Notes: generated from the sequence alone by a model not told the origin. 64,000 nucleotides of DNA from Lachnospiraceae bacterium (GCA_015258095.1 JABZIV010000001.1:25691-89690), one strand, 5' to 3'; positions 8,760 to 17,183 are shown, numbered from the stretch's first letter. A program made the numbers and translations.

Positions 8760-10290
8760 AGAACAGGGCGGGGAGAAAAGCAGATTGGATTTCGGAATCA
8801 GCGGCATTCCTTTTTTGGCAATTCTTCTCCTTTGCTTTTTCTTTTTTATTTTCCCGGAAAACTCCAACCGGATTTTATCGATGATTCGTTCTTTTCTCGG
8901 ATCGGAGTTTGCAGTCTATTACCTGGGAATCGGTTTGTTTATTTTCCTTTTATCGTTCTATATCGCTTTTTCTCCGTATGGGAGTATCGTACTGGGAAGT
9001 CCGGAGGAGAAGCCGAAGTATTCTTTCTTTTCCTGGGGCAGTATGATGTTCACGGCGGGGCTTGCAGCGGACATCCTGTTCTATTCCCTCTGTGAATGGA
9101 TACTTTATGTGCGGGAACCCTATGTGCAGAGCCTGGGCAATAAAGAGGAATGGGCGACGGTGTATACGCTTTTCCATTGGGGACCGATTCCCTGGGGATT
9201 TTACTTGGTTCTTGCCGTTGCCTTCGGCTTTATGCTGCACGTACGAAAGCGAAGTAAGCAGCGCTACTCCGAGGCTTGTCGTCCCATTCTGAAAGGACAG
9301 ACGGACGGACTTCTCGGAAGAGGAATCGACCTTCTGGCTGTATTTGCCCTGCTTGCCGGTACGGCTACAACCTTCTCCGTGGCAACCCCGCTTATGGCGG
9401 AGATTTTGAAGAAGGTCTTACCCGGCGTATCGACGGTCAGTCTTACGATTGCAATACTGCTTATCACCTGTGCAGTGTATACGTATTCTCTACTGAAGGG
9501 GATGGCGGGGATTTCTTTTCTGGCAAAGACCTGTACCTGGCTTTTTTATTCGCTTCTCTTTTACATTTTCTTCTTCGGAGGCGCGGGTAATTTCATCCTG
9601 AAGCACGGTTTCTCCGCGTTCGGGAAGATGGTAGAGCACTTTCCGACGATGGCGACTTATACCGATCCGCTCGGAGAGAATCATTTTCCGGAAAACTGGA
9701 CGATATTCTATTGGGCATACTGGATGGTATGGTGCGTGGCGTCTCCGTTCTTTATCGGAAGCATCAGCAGAGGACGAACCATACGGCAGACAATCCTCGG
9801 CGGATATCTCTTCGGGGTGGGCAGTACGTTTGTGAGTTTTCTGGTGCTGGGAAACTATAGTCTTTCTCTGGAAATATTCGGGAAACTTCCGGTGCTTTCC
9901 ATCTATGAGAAGACAGGCTCCCTTTATAAGACGATTGTGCAGTGTCTGGAGGCACTTCCCCTGGCACCTTTGGTGCTCGCTCTTCTTCTTCTCACGATGT
10001 TTGCCTTTTATGCCACTTCTTTCGACTCCATTGCCCTCGTGGCATCGCAGTACAGCTATAAGAGTTTGAAAGAAGGCGAGGAACCGGACAAAAGGGTGCA
10101 GGGATTCTGGGCAATTCTCCTGATTCTCCTTCCGCTTGCCCTGGTTTTCTCGGAAAGTTCCATGGCAAATCTGCAATCGGTGTCGATTATTGCGGCATTT
10201 CCGATTGGCTTCGTGATTCTTTTGATTTGTTTCAGCTTTTTGAAGGATGCGAAGGCGTATCTTCAGGAGCTCGAGGAGAGGAAAGATTGA
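8734..10290 (+). CDS. BCCT family transporter
   Basis: A 518-residue polytopic protein of the betaine/carnitine/choline transporter family, which move quaternary amines using sodium or proton gradients or exchange. The signature region NWTIFYWAYWMVWCVASPFFIG followed by SISRGRTIRQ (around residues 327-356) matches the family box. The glycine-rich helix usually written GMGIG is replaced by AGLAAD (about residue 108), so specificity may differ from betaine carriers. The ATG overlaps the preceding gene by 26 bases and has a GAGGAG ribosome site. Its stop overlaps the next ATG (TGATG). Confidence 0.88.
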   Translation: MQNSEQRNREQGGEKSRLDFGISGIPFLAILLLCFFFFIFPENSNRILSMIRSFLGSEFAVYYLGIGLFIFLLSFYIAFSPYGSIVLGSPEEKPKYSFFSWGSMMFTAGLAADILFYSLCEWILYVREPYVQSLGNKEEWATVYTLFHWGPIPWGFYLVLAVAFGFMLHVRKRSKQRYSEACRPILKGQTDGLLGRGIDLLAVFALLAGTATTFSVATPLMAEILKKVLPGVSTVSLTIAILLITCAVYTYSLLKGMAGISFLAKTCTWLFYSLLFYIFFFGGAGNFILKHGFSAFGKMVEHFPTMATYTDPLGENHFPENWTIFYWAYWMVWCVASPFFIGSISRGRTIRQTILGGYLFGVGSTFVSFLVLGNYSLSLEIFGKLPVLSIYEKTGSLYKTIVQCLEALPLAPLVLALLLLTMFAFYATSFDSIALVASQYSYKSLKEGEEPDKRVQGFWAILLILLPLALVFSESSMANLQSVSIIAAFPIGFVILLICFSFLKDAKAYLQELEERKD

Positions 10291-10937
10291 TGTTTCAGGG
10301 CTTTTTTAATTATGATAATGAGATATGGCGTTTTGTGGGGAGACTTGCGGATATTATGGTTTTGAATTTCCTGTGGGTGATTTGCTCCCTTCCGATTGTG
10401 ACGCTTGGCATATCCACAACCGCACTGTATTATTGCACTTTGAAGATTGTAAAGGATGAGGATGACGGGAATGCCAGGATGTTTTTCCGCTCCTTTAAAA
10501 GGAATTGGAAGGAAGGTTTGATTATTTGGCTGATTCTTCTTCCCATCTTTGCTATCCTCTTACTGGATCATCGTTTCTTTAGTATCGCTTTTCAGGGAAA
10601 GGATATTTTACGTTTTCTGCTTCGGGGGATTACGGATGCCCTGATTTTACTCTGGGTTTTTGTCTTTCTCTATGTTTGGCCCTTGCTTTCCCGCTTCGAA
10701 AACTCCTGGCAGAAGACGATTTTTCACGCGCTCCTTATGTCGATTCGGCACCTTCCCTATACGCTGGGCATTCTTCTTATGGATCTCGCTCTGGTCGTGG
10801 GCGTTTACTTTCTGCTTCGGATTCTTCCGATGTTTGTGCCGGTTTTCTTTATTCTGGGATTTCCTTTAATTGCCTGGGCAAACTCCGCCTTTTTCCGTAG
10901 AATCTTTAAGCAGTATGAGAGAATCAGAAGAAAGTAG
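10290..10937 (+). CDS. YesL family (DUF624) membrane protein
   Basis: A 215-residue membrane protein beginning MFQGFFNYDNEIWRFVGRLAD, the characteristic DUF624 N-terminus, with about five hydrophobic segments. YesL proteins are commonly encoded beside YesM/YesN and sugar transporters, but their biochemical role is not established. Translation is coupled to the BCCT gene through TGATG, which also argues against the longer in-frame extension at 10227. This gene closes the operon that starts at 2686. Confidence 0.85.
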   Translation: MFQGFFNYDNEIWRFVGRLADIMVLNFLWVICSLPIVTLGISTTALYYCTLKIVKDEDDGNARMFFRSFKRNWKEGLIIWLILLPIFAILLLDHRFFSIAFQGKDILRFLLRGITDALILLWVFVFLYVWPLLSRFENSWQKTIFHALLMSIRHLPYTLGILLMDLALVVGVYFLLRILPMFVPVFFILGFPLIAWANSAFFRRIFKQYERIRRK

Positions 10938-11130
10938 GATTTGGAGAGAAAAATACTGCCATAAAAAGGGAGGAGGCAGGGACAACCTTGCGGTCATTCC
11001 TGCCTGTATTATGAAAAAAATCTAATAATCAAATAACGTATTTTCGTTATCTGAGGGAAATTATAGAAAAGAGCGATGAATAAACTATGTGTTGCGTGTA
11101 AACATTGTGCTAACAAAATATGAATGATTC
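10938..11130. other. intergenic region with small inverted repeats
   Basis: This AT-rich spacer contains a weak hairpin (AGGCAGG 10974-10980 with CCTGCCT 10999-11005) without a U-tract, a short palindrome ATAACG-N6-CGTTAT (11033-11050) and ATGAAT-G-ATTCAT (11120-11132). A clear promoter for the next gene was not found. Confidence 0.4.
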
Positions 11131-11175
11131 ATGAACTTGCAGCGCAAATTGTACAGAGAGAAAATAGAGGCGAGA

Positions 11176-11853
11176 ATGTTATTTAAAGAAGAGGAAGAGG
11201 CACGAGATCCGTTTTTAAACTGGCCCGCTGCCTTTTATGAAGAGAAAAATCCGGAAAAGAGAGAAAGTCTGGTCCTTCTACGGATGCAGCAGGAAGAAGC
11301 CGAACGGCAGATAGAGGAAGACCGTCTGTCCGTACTCTATGAGCGCTATCCGGTCTTAAAAGAGCGGAGAGAGAAGGAGGGGAGCAGCCGGAAGCAGGGG
11401 CTCTTTTCGAGAGAAGCGCCGCTTGTCGATCTCTATATGTACAGCTGGATGAATATCCTGATTCGGGGGAGAAACGGAATCCATTTCTGGAACAGAAAGA
11501 GCGCGCGGAAAGAAGTGGAGAAGCTTCTTCGGAACTTCCACTTTTCTTTGGAGGAGGAAGAAGAGCGTTGCGCGCCTCTTCGCAGGAGAGAACTGGAGTG
11601 CTTCGCTTTGTTCTGGATAGAGACCTGTGCAACGGACAAGAGCTACGGCTCGACGGTATTTGGCCTTGTCCGGATGAAGGACAGCACACTTTCCTTGAAG
11701 ATGGCGGAAGAGATCGGTGAGATTCTCCTGTTTATTCCGGAGAAATTGGGGCTGGATGCGCTGGCTAAACCGCTTCGGGAGCTCTTCGTAGAGGTATATA
11801 CCGGAAAAGTGAAAGAGGGAGAGCGATGCTGGCAGGAAGTGGTCAAGAGATAG
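11176..11853 (+). CDS. hypothetical protein, cytoplasmic, helical and charged
   Basis: About 225 residues, rich in Glu, Arg and Lys, no signal peptide and no transmembrane segment. The central part contains YMYSWMNILIRGRNGIHF and the C-terminal part a helical region with ECFALFWIETCATDKSYGST. I do not recognise the family. The frame is open from an ATG at 11131, but that ATG has no ribosome site and lies in a palindrome, whereas the ATG at 11176 is preceded by AGAGG five bases away. It ends 18 bases before the HAD gene, so the two are probably co-transcribed. Confidence 0.6.
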   Translation: MLFKEEEEARDPFLNWPAAFYEEKNPEKRESLVLLRMQQEEAERQIEEDRLSVLYERYPVLKERREKEGSSRKQGLFSREAPLVDLYMYSWMNILIRGRNGIHFWNRKSARKEVEKLLRNFHFSLEEEEERCAPLRRRELECFALFWIETCATDKSYGSTVFGLVRMKDSTLSLKMAEEIGEILLFIPEKLGLDALAKPLRELFVEVYTGKVKEGERCWQEVVKR

Positions 11854-11871
11854 AGAAAAGGGGTTAGAGGA

Positions 11872-12525
11872 ATGGTTAAAGCAGTAATTTTTGATGTGGA
11901 CGGTACAATCTGGGACAGTGCAAAGGAGGTTGCCGCTTCCTGGACGGAGGCTTTTCAACATTTTCCGGAAACAAAAGGAAGAGCGATTTCCGACAAAGAC
12001 CTGGAGAAGTATATGGGCTTAACCATGGAGGATATCGGGGACGGTCTCATTCCCGGCGTGGAGAAAACGCGAAGAGAAGAGATTATGTGCTATGCGATGG
12101 AGTATGAAAATGAATACCTCGCGAAGCATCCCGGAAAGTTCTTCCCGGACTTTTTTGAAACGGTGGAGAGATTGAAAAAAGAAGGGAAAATGCTCTATAT
12201 TGTCTCCAATTGTCAGTCCGGTTATATCGAAGCAATGCTAAAGGCGGCAAAGCTGCCATACGGTGAGGGAAAAACTTTTCAGGACATCGAGTGTTTCGGG
12301 AATACCGGAAAGAGCAAGGCGGAGAATATCGTGCTTCTCATGGAACGAAACGGGATTCGAAAAGACGAGGCGGTGTATCTCGGGGATACTGCGCTGGATC
12401 AGAAGTCGGCGGAGGAAGCGGGCATCCCCTTTATCTTTGCATCGTACGGTTTCGGGCATCCGGAGAAGATGCGGGCGAAGATTTGCGGTCTCCCGGAACT
12501 GCCGGAACTGCTTTTGAGCTTATAA
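11872..12525 (+). CDS. HAD family hydrolase (phosphoglycolate-phosphatase-like)
   Basis: A 217-residue HAD-superfamily phosphatase. Motif I is FDVDGTIWDS near the N-terminus (nucleophile Asp8, acid/base Asp10), motif II is YIVSNCQSG, and motif IV is VYLGDTALDQKSAEEAGIPFIFASYGFG. The helical cap lies between motifs I and II, as in subclass I enzymes such as Gph. Substrate cannot be fixed. It starts with a good GAGGA ribosome site directly after the hypothetical gene. Confidence 0.85.
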   Translation: MVKAVIFDVDGTIWDSAKEVAASWTEAFQHFPETKGRAISDKDLEKYMGLTMEDIGDGLIPGVEKTRREEIMCYAMEYENEYLAKHPGKFFPDFFETVERLKKEGKMLYIVSNCQSGYIEAMLKAAKLPYGEGKTFQDIECFGNTGKSKAENIVLLMERNGIRKDEAVYLGDTALDQKSAEEAGIPFIFASYGFGHPEKMRAKICGLPELPELLLSL

Positions 12526-12676
12526 AGCCGAGCCTTTTCCGGAAGCCGCTTTCCTTTCTCCGCTTGTCCGGAGAAAAGGGGCACTCCGGCTGTTCGGGGG
12601 AAAGGGCGGCAATTTGTAAAATAGCCTGTTTTATGCTAGGATATGATTTTACAGAAGTGGACAGAAGGAGTGTTCT

Positions 12677-13702
12677 ATGGGGTCATACACGGTATTACAA
12701 TGGGCTACTTTTTTTATGCTCTATTGTATATTGGGATGGTGTTTTGAGTCGACGTACTGTTCGATCAAGTCCGGACATCTGCAAAACAGAGGATTCTGTC
12801 ACGGACCCTGGCTTCCGATATACGGAGTAGGCGCGAGTATTTTGATTATCCTGACGCATGGGCATGAAGGAAATCTGCTCTATCTGTTTTTTGTCGGGTT
12901 CTTTGGCGGGACGACGCTGGAGTTAACGACCGGTCTCATTATGAACAGGATTTTTCACATGCGGTGGTGGGATTACTCACAGAATCCTTTGAATTTCCAC
13001 GGGTATATCTGCCTGCCGGCGTCCGTCGGCTGGGGCATTGCCGCCGTTTTTGTCACCAGAGCGGTTCACCCTTACGTTGCGGATATTCCGGCGAAGTGGT
13101 CGTATATTCATTTTATTGTTGTTGATACGATGTTTTATACTCTTTTTGTTGAAGATATCGTGTTTTCCGTAATCGGTGCGCTGGAGCTTCGGGAGAGAGT
13201 GGCGCGGCTCGCAAAGAATTCGGAAGAGATTCAGTCGCTTCGAAAGTCCATTGCGGAAGTGTATGACCGGCTTGCCACGGCAAGAGCGGATTTCGGACAA
13301 TCTGCCGGAGAACTCTTGGAGGTGCAGAAAACGGAAGGAAATGTGGCTGCGGCGAAATTTATGGCAAACTCCATCAAGGATTCTACCGTGGCGGTGGCGA
13401 GTTCCGTTCGGAATTCCGTGCAAAATGTTGCCGGAGATGTCAAGGATTCTGCGGGGGCAATGATTGGACGCTTCTGGAAAAATGAGAATCTGCAAGACCT
13501 GGAGAAAAGCAGAGAGCAGATGGAAGAGCAACTTTCCATCTTGGAAGATGGAGGCAATGCCCAGAGCGGAAAGATGCCCTGGTGGGTGAAGACGATGCTT
13601 AGAAACAACCCTGAAGCGGTATCGGAGGAGAGAGGGTTTGACGATTTAAAGAAGGCGGCGATGAAGCCTCTGAAAGAGAAAAAAGAAAGAACGTCTCTCT
13701 AG
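12677..13702 (+). CDS. CmpB-type putative ABC transporter membrane protein (PF06541)
   Basis: A 341-residue protein whose first half has the conserved pattern of the family annotated as putative ABC-transporter type IV: FMLYCILGWCFESTYCS, NRGFCHGPWLPIYGVGAS, TLELTTG and WWDYSQNPLNFHGYICL. About five hydrophobic segments cover residues 8-180. The second half is cytoplasmic and predicted helical (residues 180-300) with a DSTVAVASSVRNSVQNVAGD amphipathic stretch. Transport activity has not been shown for this family as far as I know. It has its own AAGGAG ribosome site and stands alone on the strand after a 150-base spacer. Confidence 0.8.
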   Translation: MGSYTVLQWATFFMLYCILGWCFESTYCSIKSGHLQNRGFCHGPWLPIYGVGASILIILTHGHEGNLLYLFFVGFFGGTTLELTTGLIMNRIFHMRWWDYSQNPLNFHGYICLPASVGWGIAAVFVTRAVHPYVADIPAKWSYIHFIVVDTMFYTLFVEDIVFSVIGALELRERVARLAKNSEEIQSLRKSIAEVYDRLATARADFGQSAGELLEVQKTEGNVAAAKFMANSIKDSTVAVASSVRNSVQNVAGDVKDSAGAMIGRFWKNENLQDLEKSREQMEEQLSILEDGGNAQSGKMPWWVKTMLRNNPEAVSEERGFDDLKKAAMKPLKEKKERTSL

Positions 13703-13778
13703 GGAACGTCCGGGAGAGTGCAGTGGAGAGCAGTTTCCTTTTTGGTAAGCAAAGAGAAGTCATCTTTGGGAGGAGAAA

Positions 13779-15008
13779 ATGAGTTTAGCACGCACGATGG
13801 AAAGTCTCATGGCAGGCAATTCCGTGATTCGGAAGATGTTTGAAATGGGGCAGGATATGGCGAAACAGTACGGGAAAGATGCTGTGTATGATTTCAGCTT
13901 GGGAAATCCCGTGGCGCCGGTTCCGTATGAAGTGAAGAATGCGATTATCAGTCTCTTGGAGAACCAGGATCCGCATGAGATTCACGGGTATATGAAAAAT
14001 GCGGGCTTTGAGGATGTTCGGACAGCGGTTGCCGAACATCTGAATCAGCGCTTTGGACAGAGCTATAGCAAAGAAAATATTCTCCTTTGCACAGGGGCGG
14101 CAGGCGGTCTGAACGTACTGATGCGTTGCCTTCTGGATGAGGGGGATGAAATCCTTACTTTTGCACCGTACTTTACCGAGTACCGCTCCTATGTTTCCCA
14201 CTACAAAGGGGTTTTGAAGGTGGTTCCTCTGAAAGAGGACAGTTTTTCTCTCAATGTAGAAGAGGCGGAGCGGATGATTCGTATGAAGACCAAGGCGGTC
14301 ATCCTGAATAACCCGAACAATCCGAGCGGTGTCATTTATAGCGCGGAAGAGCTTACCGCTCTTTCGGAGATGCTTGTGAGAGCGGAAGAGAGGATCGGTC
14401 ATCCGATTTACCTGATTTGTGACGAACCCTATCGGGAACTCGCATACGACGGAAGAGAAGTGCCCTATATGCCGAATCTTTACCGAAACAGTATCTATCT
14501 CTACTCCTTTTCGAAGACCCTTTCCATCCCCGGAGAGAGAATCGGATATATGGCGATATCCGATGCGGTAGAGGATAGTGCGTGTCTTATGACGGCGGCG
14601 GTCATTGCGAACAGAACGCTCGGTTTTGTGAATGCGCCTTCTTTGTTTCAGAAGGTAATCGGGCAATGCCTGGACGTGAAGATTGACCTCGGCTTTTATG
14701 ACAGGAATCGCAAGCTCCTCTATACCGAACTCACGGAGATGGGCTTCTCCTGTGTTCCGCCGCAGGGTGCCTTTTACCTTCTGATGAAGTGCCCTCTCGC
14801 GGATACTGAAGCGTTCACAAAGCTTGCGGAGAAACAGCATCTCATCCTGGTACCTACTGACGGATTCGGTTTACCCGGTTATTTTCGTCTCGCTTACTGT
14901 GTGCCTTATGAGAAAATCGAAGCGTCGATACCGGCATTTCGGGCATTGATGGAGGATTGCAAGGAATTTCTGCGAAAGGAAGGGACAGAGCTTCCGTCTG
15001 AACAATAG
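13779..15008 (+). CDS. pyridoxal-phosphate aminotransferase, class I/II
   Basis: A 409-residue fold-type I aminotransferase of the aspartate/aromatic group. Visible motifs: YDFSLGNPVAPVP at the start, the glycine-rich CTGAAGGLNVLM, NNPNNPSGVIYS (substrate/PLP contacts), ICDEPYRELAYDG and the Schiff-base lysine in SFSKTLSIPGERIGY (Lys246). It transfers amino groups between an amino acid and a 2-oxo acid; the exact substrate is not decidable. It has a GGAGGAG ribosome site and is followed by a strong terminator, so it is the end of its transcript. Confidence 0.9.
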   Translation: MSLARTMESLMAGNSVIRKMFEMGQDMAKQYGKDAVYDFSLGNPVAPVPYEVKNAIISLLENQDPHEIHGYMKNAGFEDVRTAVAEHLNQRFGQSYSKENILLCTGAAGGLNVLMRCLLDEGDEILTFAPYFTEYRSYVSHYKGVLKVVPLKEDSFSLNVEEAERMIRMKTKAVILNNPNNPSGVIYSAEELTALSEMLVRAEERIGHPIYLICDEPYRELAYDGREVPYMPNLYRNSIYLYSFSKTLSIPGERIGYMAISDAVEDSACLMTAAVIANRTLGFVNAPSLFQKVIGQCLDVKIDLGFYDRNRKLLYTELTEMGFSCVPPQGAFYLLMKCPLADTEAFTKLAEKQHLILVPTDGFGLPGYFRLAYCVPYEKIEASIPAFRALMEDCKEFLRKEGTELPSEQ

Positions 15009-15019
15009 ACTGTATTTTA

Positions 15020-15066
15020 GATAGCAAAAGAGCAAGGCGTTTGCCTTGCTCTTCTGCTATCATTTT
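15020..15066 (+). terminator. strong hairpin after the aminotransferase gene
   Basis: GATAGCA plus AAGAGCAAGGC pair with GCCTTGCTCTT plus TGCTATC around a GTTT loop (15020-15061), followed by ATTTTG. The stem is about 18 pairs, the uridine tail short. Confidence 0.8.
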
Positions 15067-15254
15067 GAAGGGGGACTCCGAAACCCTTATATACAGGAGA
15101 AGGCTCCGGAGCTTGAGTATGAAAAGCTTTTTTATTCGTTACAATTTCTTGTAACTGTGTATAGGATAGTCGGAAACTGTGATTAAAATATGTTTTATGC
15201 ATTAAAGAAAAATGAAAAATATAAAGAAAAACTGACGGAAAGTAAGAAATCAGC
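15067..15254. other. intergenic region, no gene seen
   Basis: Between the terminator and the DUF3793 promoter the sequence becomes AT-rich and has no ribosome site followed by a plausible frame. No tRNA, riboswitch or repeat was recognised. Confidence 0.4.
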
Positions 15255-15314
15255 TGGACAAAGTTAGAAAGCACTAATATAATCCCTTATATAGTTAGTT
15301 TAATATTACTAACT
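15255..15314 (+). promoter_or_regulatory. promoter and operator of DUF3793 (metal-regulator-like palindrome)
   Basis: TGGACA (15255-15260), a 17-base spacer and TATAAT (15278-15283) make a good promoter with predicted start near 15290. Directly at the start lies a perfect inverted repeat AGTTAGT-N8-ACTAACT (15293-15314), where a bound repressor would block transcription. The TTAG...CTAA ends resemble boxes of DtxR/IdeR-type metal regulators; DUF3793 genes often keep company with iron-limitation genes. Identity of the regulator is inference. Confidence 0.6.
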
Positions 15315-15329
15315 TAATAAGGAGTAGGG

Positions 15330-16022
15330 ATGGAGAGGGATAAGTTCTATTTTAAAGAAAAGAATTCGGTAGAAGACTATGTGAAGGAGCATCTTTGCCT
15401 GAATGCACCGGTGCTTCTCGGTTTGAAGCCGGCGGCAATCTTCACCGTGAGTAAGGCGGAAAAAGCGCGACTCGAGGAACTGCTCTCCTCTTGCGGGAAG
15501 CAAAGAGGGGGGAACTGTCCCTTAGAAGAGTACTGCGGGGGAGCCCGTATGGAAGAAGAAACTTTTCCGTCCGACTGCCGGGTTTTCGCTATCGTTACGC
15601 TGCATTCCGGAGAGAAAGAAAGCATCCTGCTGTATAGAAAAGATATTCTGTATGCGCATTTGGCAGACAGAAAGGTGAAACGGTTTCTGCATTCCTTGGC
15701 GCTGGGATATGAAGAGGGAGCGGACTGGATTCTCCATTTTAAAAAACGCTTTCTGGAATATAAGGAAGAGGGCAGAGAATTTCCCCATGAGATAGGCATT
15801 TTTCTCGGTTATCCTTTGTGGGATATCCGCGCTTTCATGCAGAATCCGCGGAGAGAGGCGAAACTTACCGGCTATTGGAAGGTTTACTATAAAGTGGAGA
15901 AGGCAAGAGAACAGTTTCAAAAGTATGACCGTTGCATTGCCTTATTGCAGAAAAGGATGGAAGAAAGAGAGAGGGGAACGGAAAGGAAACATATTGCTTC
16001 ATTGTGTGAAAATGTTGCATAA
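15330..16022 (+). CDS. DUF3793 family protein
   Basis: A 230-residue soluble protein with the family hallmark FPHEIGIFLGYPLWDIRAFM (around 151-170) and GYWKVYYKVEKAREQFQKYDRC (around 186-207). Its biochemical function is unknown; in Clostridia it is usually encoded beside flavodoxin and iron-acquisition genes, as here. It has a clear AAGGAG ribosome site. The promoter carries a metal-repressor-like palindrome, and the last codons and stop codon are embedded in the regulatory palindrome for the downstream flavodoxin gene, so the two genes are independently tuned. Confidence 0.85.
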   Translation: MERDKFYFKEKNSVEDYVKEHLCLNAPVLLGLKPAAIFTVSKAEKARLEELLSSCGKQRGGNCPLEEYCGGARMEEETFPSDCRVFAIVTLHSGEKESILLYRKDILYAHLADRKVKRFLHSLALGYEEGADWILHFKKRFLEYKEEGREFPHEIGIFLGYPLWDIRAFMQNPRREAKLTGYWKVYYKVEKAREQFQKYDRCIALLQKRMEERERGTERKHIASLCENVA

Positions 16023-16061
16023 GCAACATATAATTCCTAGTGAAGCACTATGATATAGAAA
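16012..16061 (+). promoter_or_regulatory. HcpR-type operator and promoter of the flavodoxin gene
   Basis: The palindrome ATGTTGC-ATAA-GCAACAT (16012-16029) overlaps the DUF3793 stop codon. TATGAT at 16049-16054 is a good -10; with a start near 16061 the palindrome centre falls at about -40.5, the class II activator position of Crp/Fnr proteins. A second possible -10, TATAAT, abuts the palindrome (16029-16034) and would place it in a repressing position, so direction of control is not certain. Confidence 0.6.
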
Positions 16062-16139
16062 AAGGCAAGAAGGGTTGTAGTCTATTTTACAGCACGACTG
16101 AAAATCATGAGCCACAAGAAAAATAAGGAGGAAGAAACG

Positions 16140-16562
16140 ATGATTAAGGTAGTATTCTGGAGTCAGACGGGAAACACGGAAGCGATGGCAAATGCTGTTG
16201 TAGAAGGGATTCAGGCAGCAGGCGGACAGGGAGAAGCAGTCAGTGTCTCCGATATTTCCGCTGCCGATTTATCCGGAGATGCGGTTTTCGCACTCGGCTG
16301 TCCCGCTATGGGAGATGAAGCACTGGATGACGGAGAGATGGAGCCTTTTGTAGAAGAGCTTTGCGGTTCCGTTTCCGGAAAGAAGATTGGGCTCTTCGGC
16401 TCCTATGACTGGGGAGATGGAGAATGGATGCGCCTCTGGGAAGATCGGATGAAGAAGGCGGGCGCCGTACTGGTAAGCGAGCCGGTTATCTGTAATCTCA
16501 CACCGGATGACGAAGGCGTTGCAAAGTGCAAGGCACTGGGTGAAGCTTTGGCGAAGGCATAA
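16140..16562 (+). CDS. flavodoxin
   Basis: A 140-residue short-chain flavodoxin, a cytoplasmic FMN electron carrier that can replace ferredoxin. The phosphate-binding loop is WSQTGNTEAMANAV at residues 7-20, and the FMN-contact loops LGCPAMGDEALDDGEMEPF and FGSYDWGDGEWMRLW are present. The ATG at 16140 has an AAGGAGG site; an in-frame ATG at 16107 lacks one. The gene is separated from DUF3793 by 117 bases containing a predicted activator site of the hybrid-cluster-protein regulator, and is closed by a terminator. Confidence 0.93.
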   Translation: MIKVVFWSQTGNTEAMANAVVEGIQAAGGQGEAVSVSDISAADLSGDAVFALGCPAMGDEALDDGEMEPFVEELCGSVSGKKIGLFGSYDWGDGEWMRLWEDRMKKAGAVLVSEPVICNLTPDDEGVAKCKALGEALAKA

Positions 16563-16650
16563 AATAAGGCATAAAAGAAGATATCAGAGAAGATGTAAGA
16601 AGAGGATTCCTGTGAAAAGAGATTTTCTTCCGGCACTGTGAATAGAAAAT

Positions 16651-16699
16651 AAAAAAAGAGCGGAGAAAGAGGATAGCGCCTCTTTCTCCGCTCCTTTTT
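16651..16699. terminator. bidirectional terminator between flavodoxin and DUF488
   Basis: GAGCGGAGAAAGAGG (16658-16672) pairs perfectly with CCTCTTTCTCCGCTC (16679-16693) around a six-base loop. A-tract before and CTTTTTC after let it work on both strands, as expected between convergent genes. Confidence 0.9.
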
Positions 16700-16738
16700 C
16701 AAAGAGTGTGTCCTACGAAGGTGTCTGCAACTGCTTCT

Positions 16739-17101
16739 TTACATTTTTTCTTCCAGCCATTCTTTTAAGACGGTAGCCTGATTCAGTTTTTCTTCTTTCG
16801 CACCGAAAAGAAGAGTGACATTGTCTTTTGTAAGCTGTTCTTTCACGGTCTTAATAAAATCGTCTTTGTCGGGATTCTTCTCGAGCTCCTCCCGATACTG
16901 TTCCCGAAACTTCGGATAAAGCGCTTCTTCGTGGTTGAACCACTTTCGGAGATAGGTAGAGGGGCTGATGTCTTTCGCCCAAAGGTCGATTGCCGCACGC
17001 TCCTTCGAGATGCCTCTCGGCCAGAGCCGATCTGTTAAGATACGAAAGCCGTCTGTATCCGCATTTTCCGCATAAATTCGCTTTGTCTGTAATTGATACA
17101 T
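16739..17101 (-). CDS. DUF488 family protein (YeaO-like)
   Basis: A 120-residue soluble protein with the family motif TDRLWPRGISKERAAIDLWAKDI, the WFNHEEALYPKFREQYREEL stretch and a C-terminal TLLFGAKEEKLNQA. Function of this family is not established; members are small and often near stress or redox genes. It has an AAAGGAAG ribosome site. Its promoter overlaps a perfect 34-base palindrome, implying dedicated regulation. Confidence 0.88.
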   Translation of the reverse strand: MYQLQTKRIYAENADTDGFRILTDRLWPRGISKERAAIDLWAKDISPSTYLRKWFNHEEALYPKFREQYREELEKNPDKDDFIKTVKEQLTKDNVTLLFGAKEEKLNQATVLKEWLEEKM

Positions 17102-17183
17102 CTTGAACTTCCTTTCTTTCAGGTGTATTGCAGGCAGGATGGGGAAGAACGGTCATCCTAAAAGGGAGCAATACGATAAAAAG

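Noticed and set aside
10974..11005. AGGCAGG/CCTGCCT hairpin as a terminator for the YesMN operon
   Set aside because: The stem is only seven pairs with an 18-base loop and has no uridine tract; kept only as part of the intergenic description.
11088..11100. GTGTTGCGTGTA shared with 31815-31826, half of the HcpR-type motif
   Set aside because: Only a half-site is present at both places; there is no GCAACA partner and no nearby stress gene.
13785..14840. 351-codon minus-strand open frame inside the aminotransferase
   Set aside because: Composition follows the reverse complement of the real gene and no family is recognisable.
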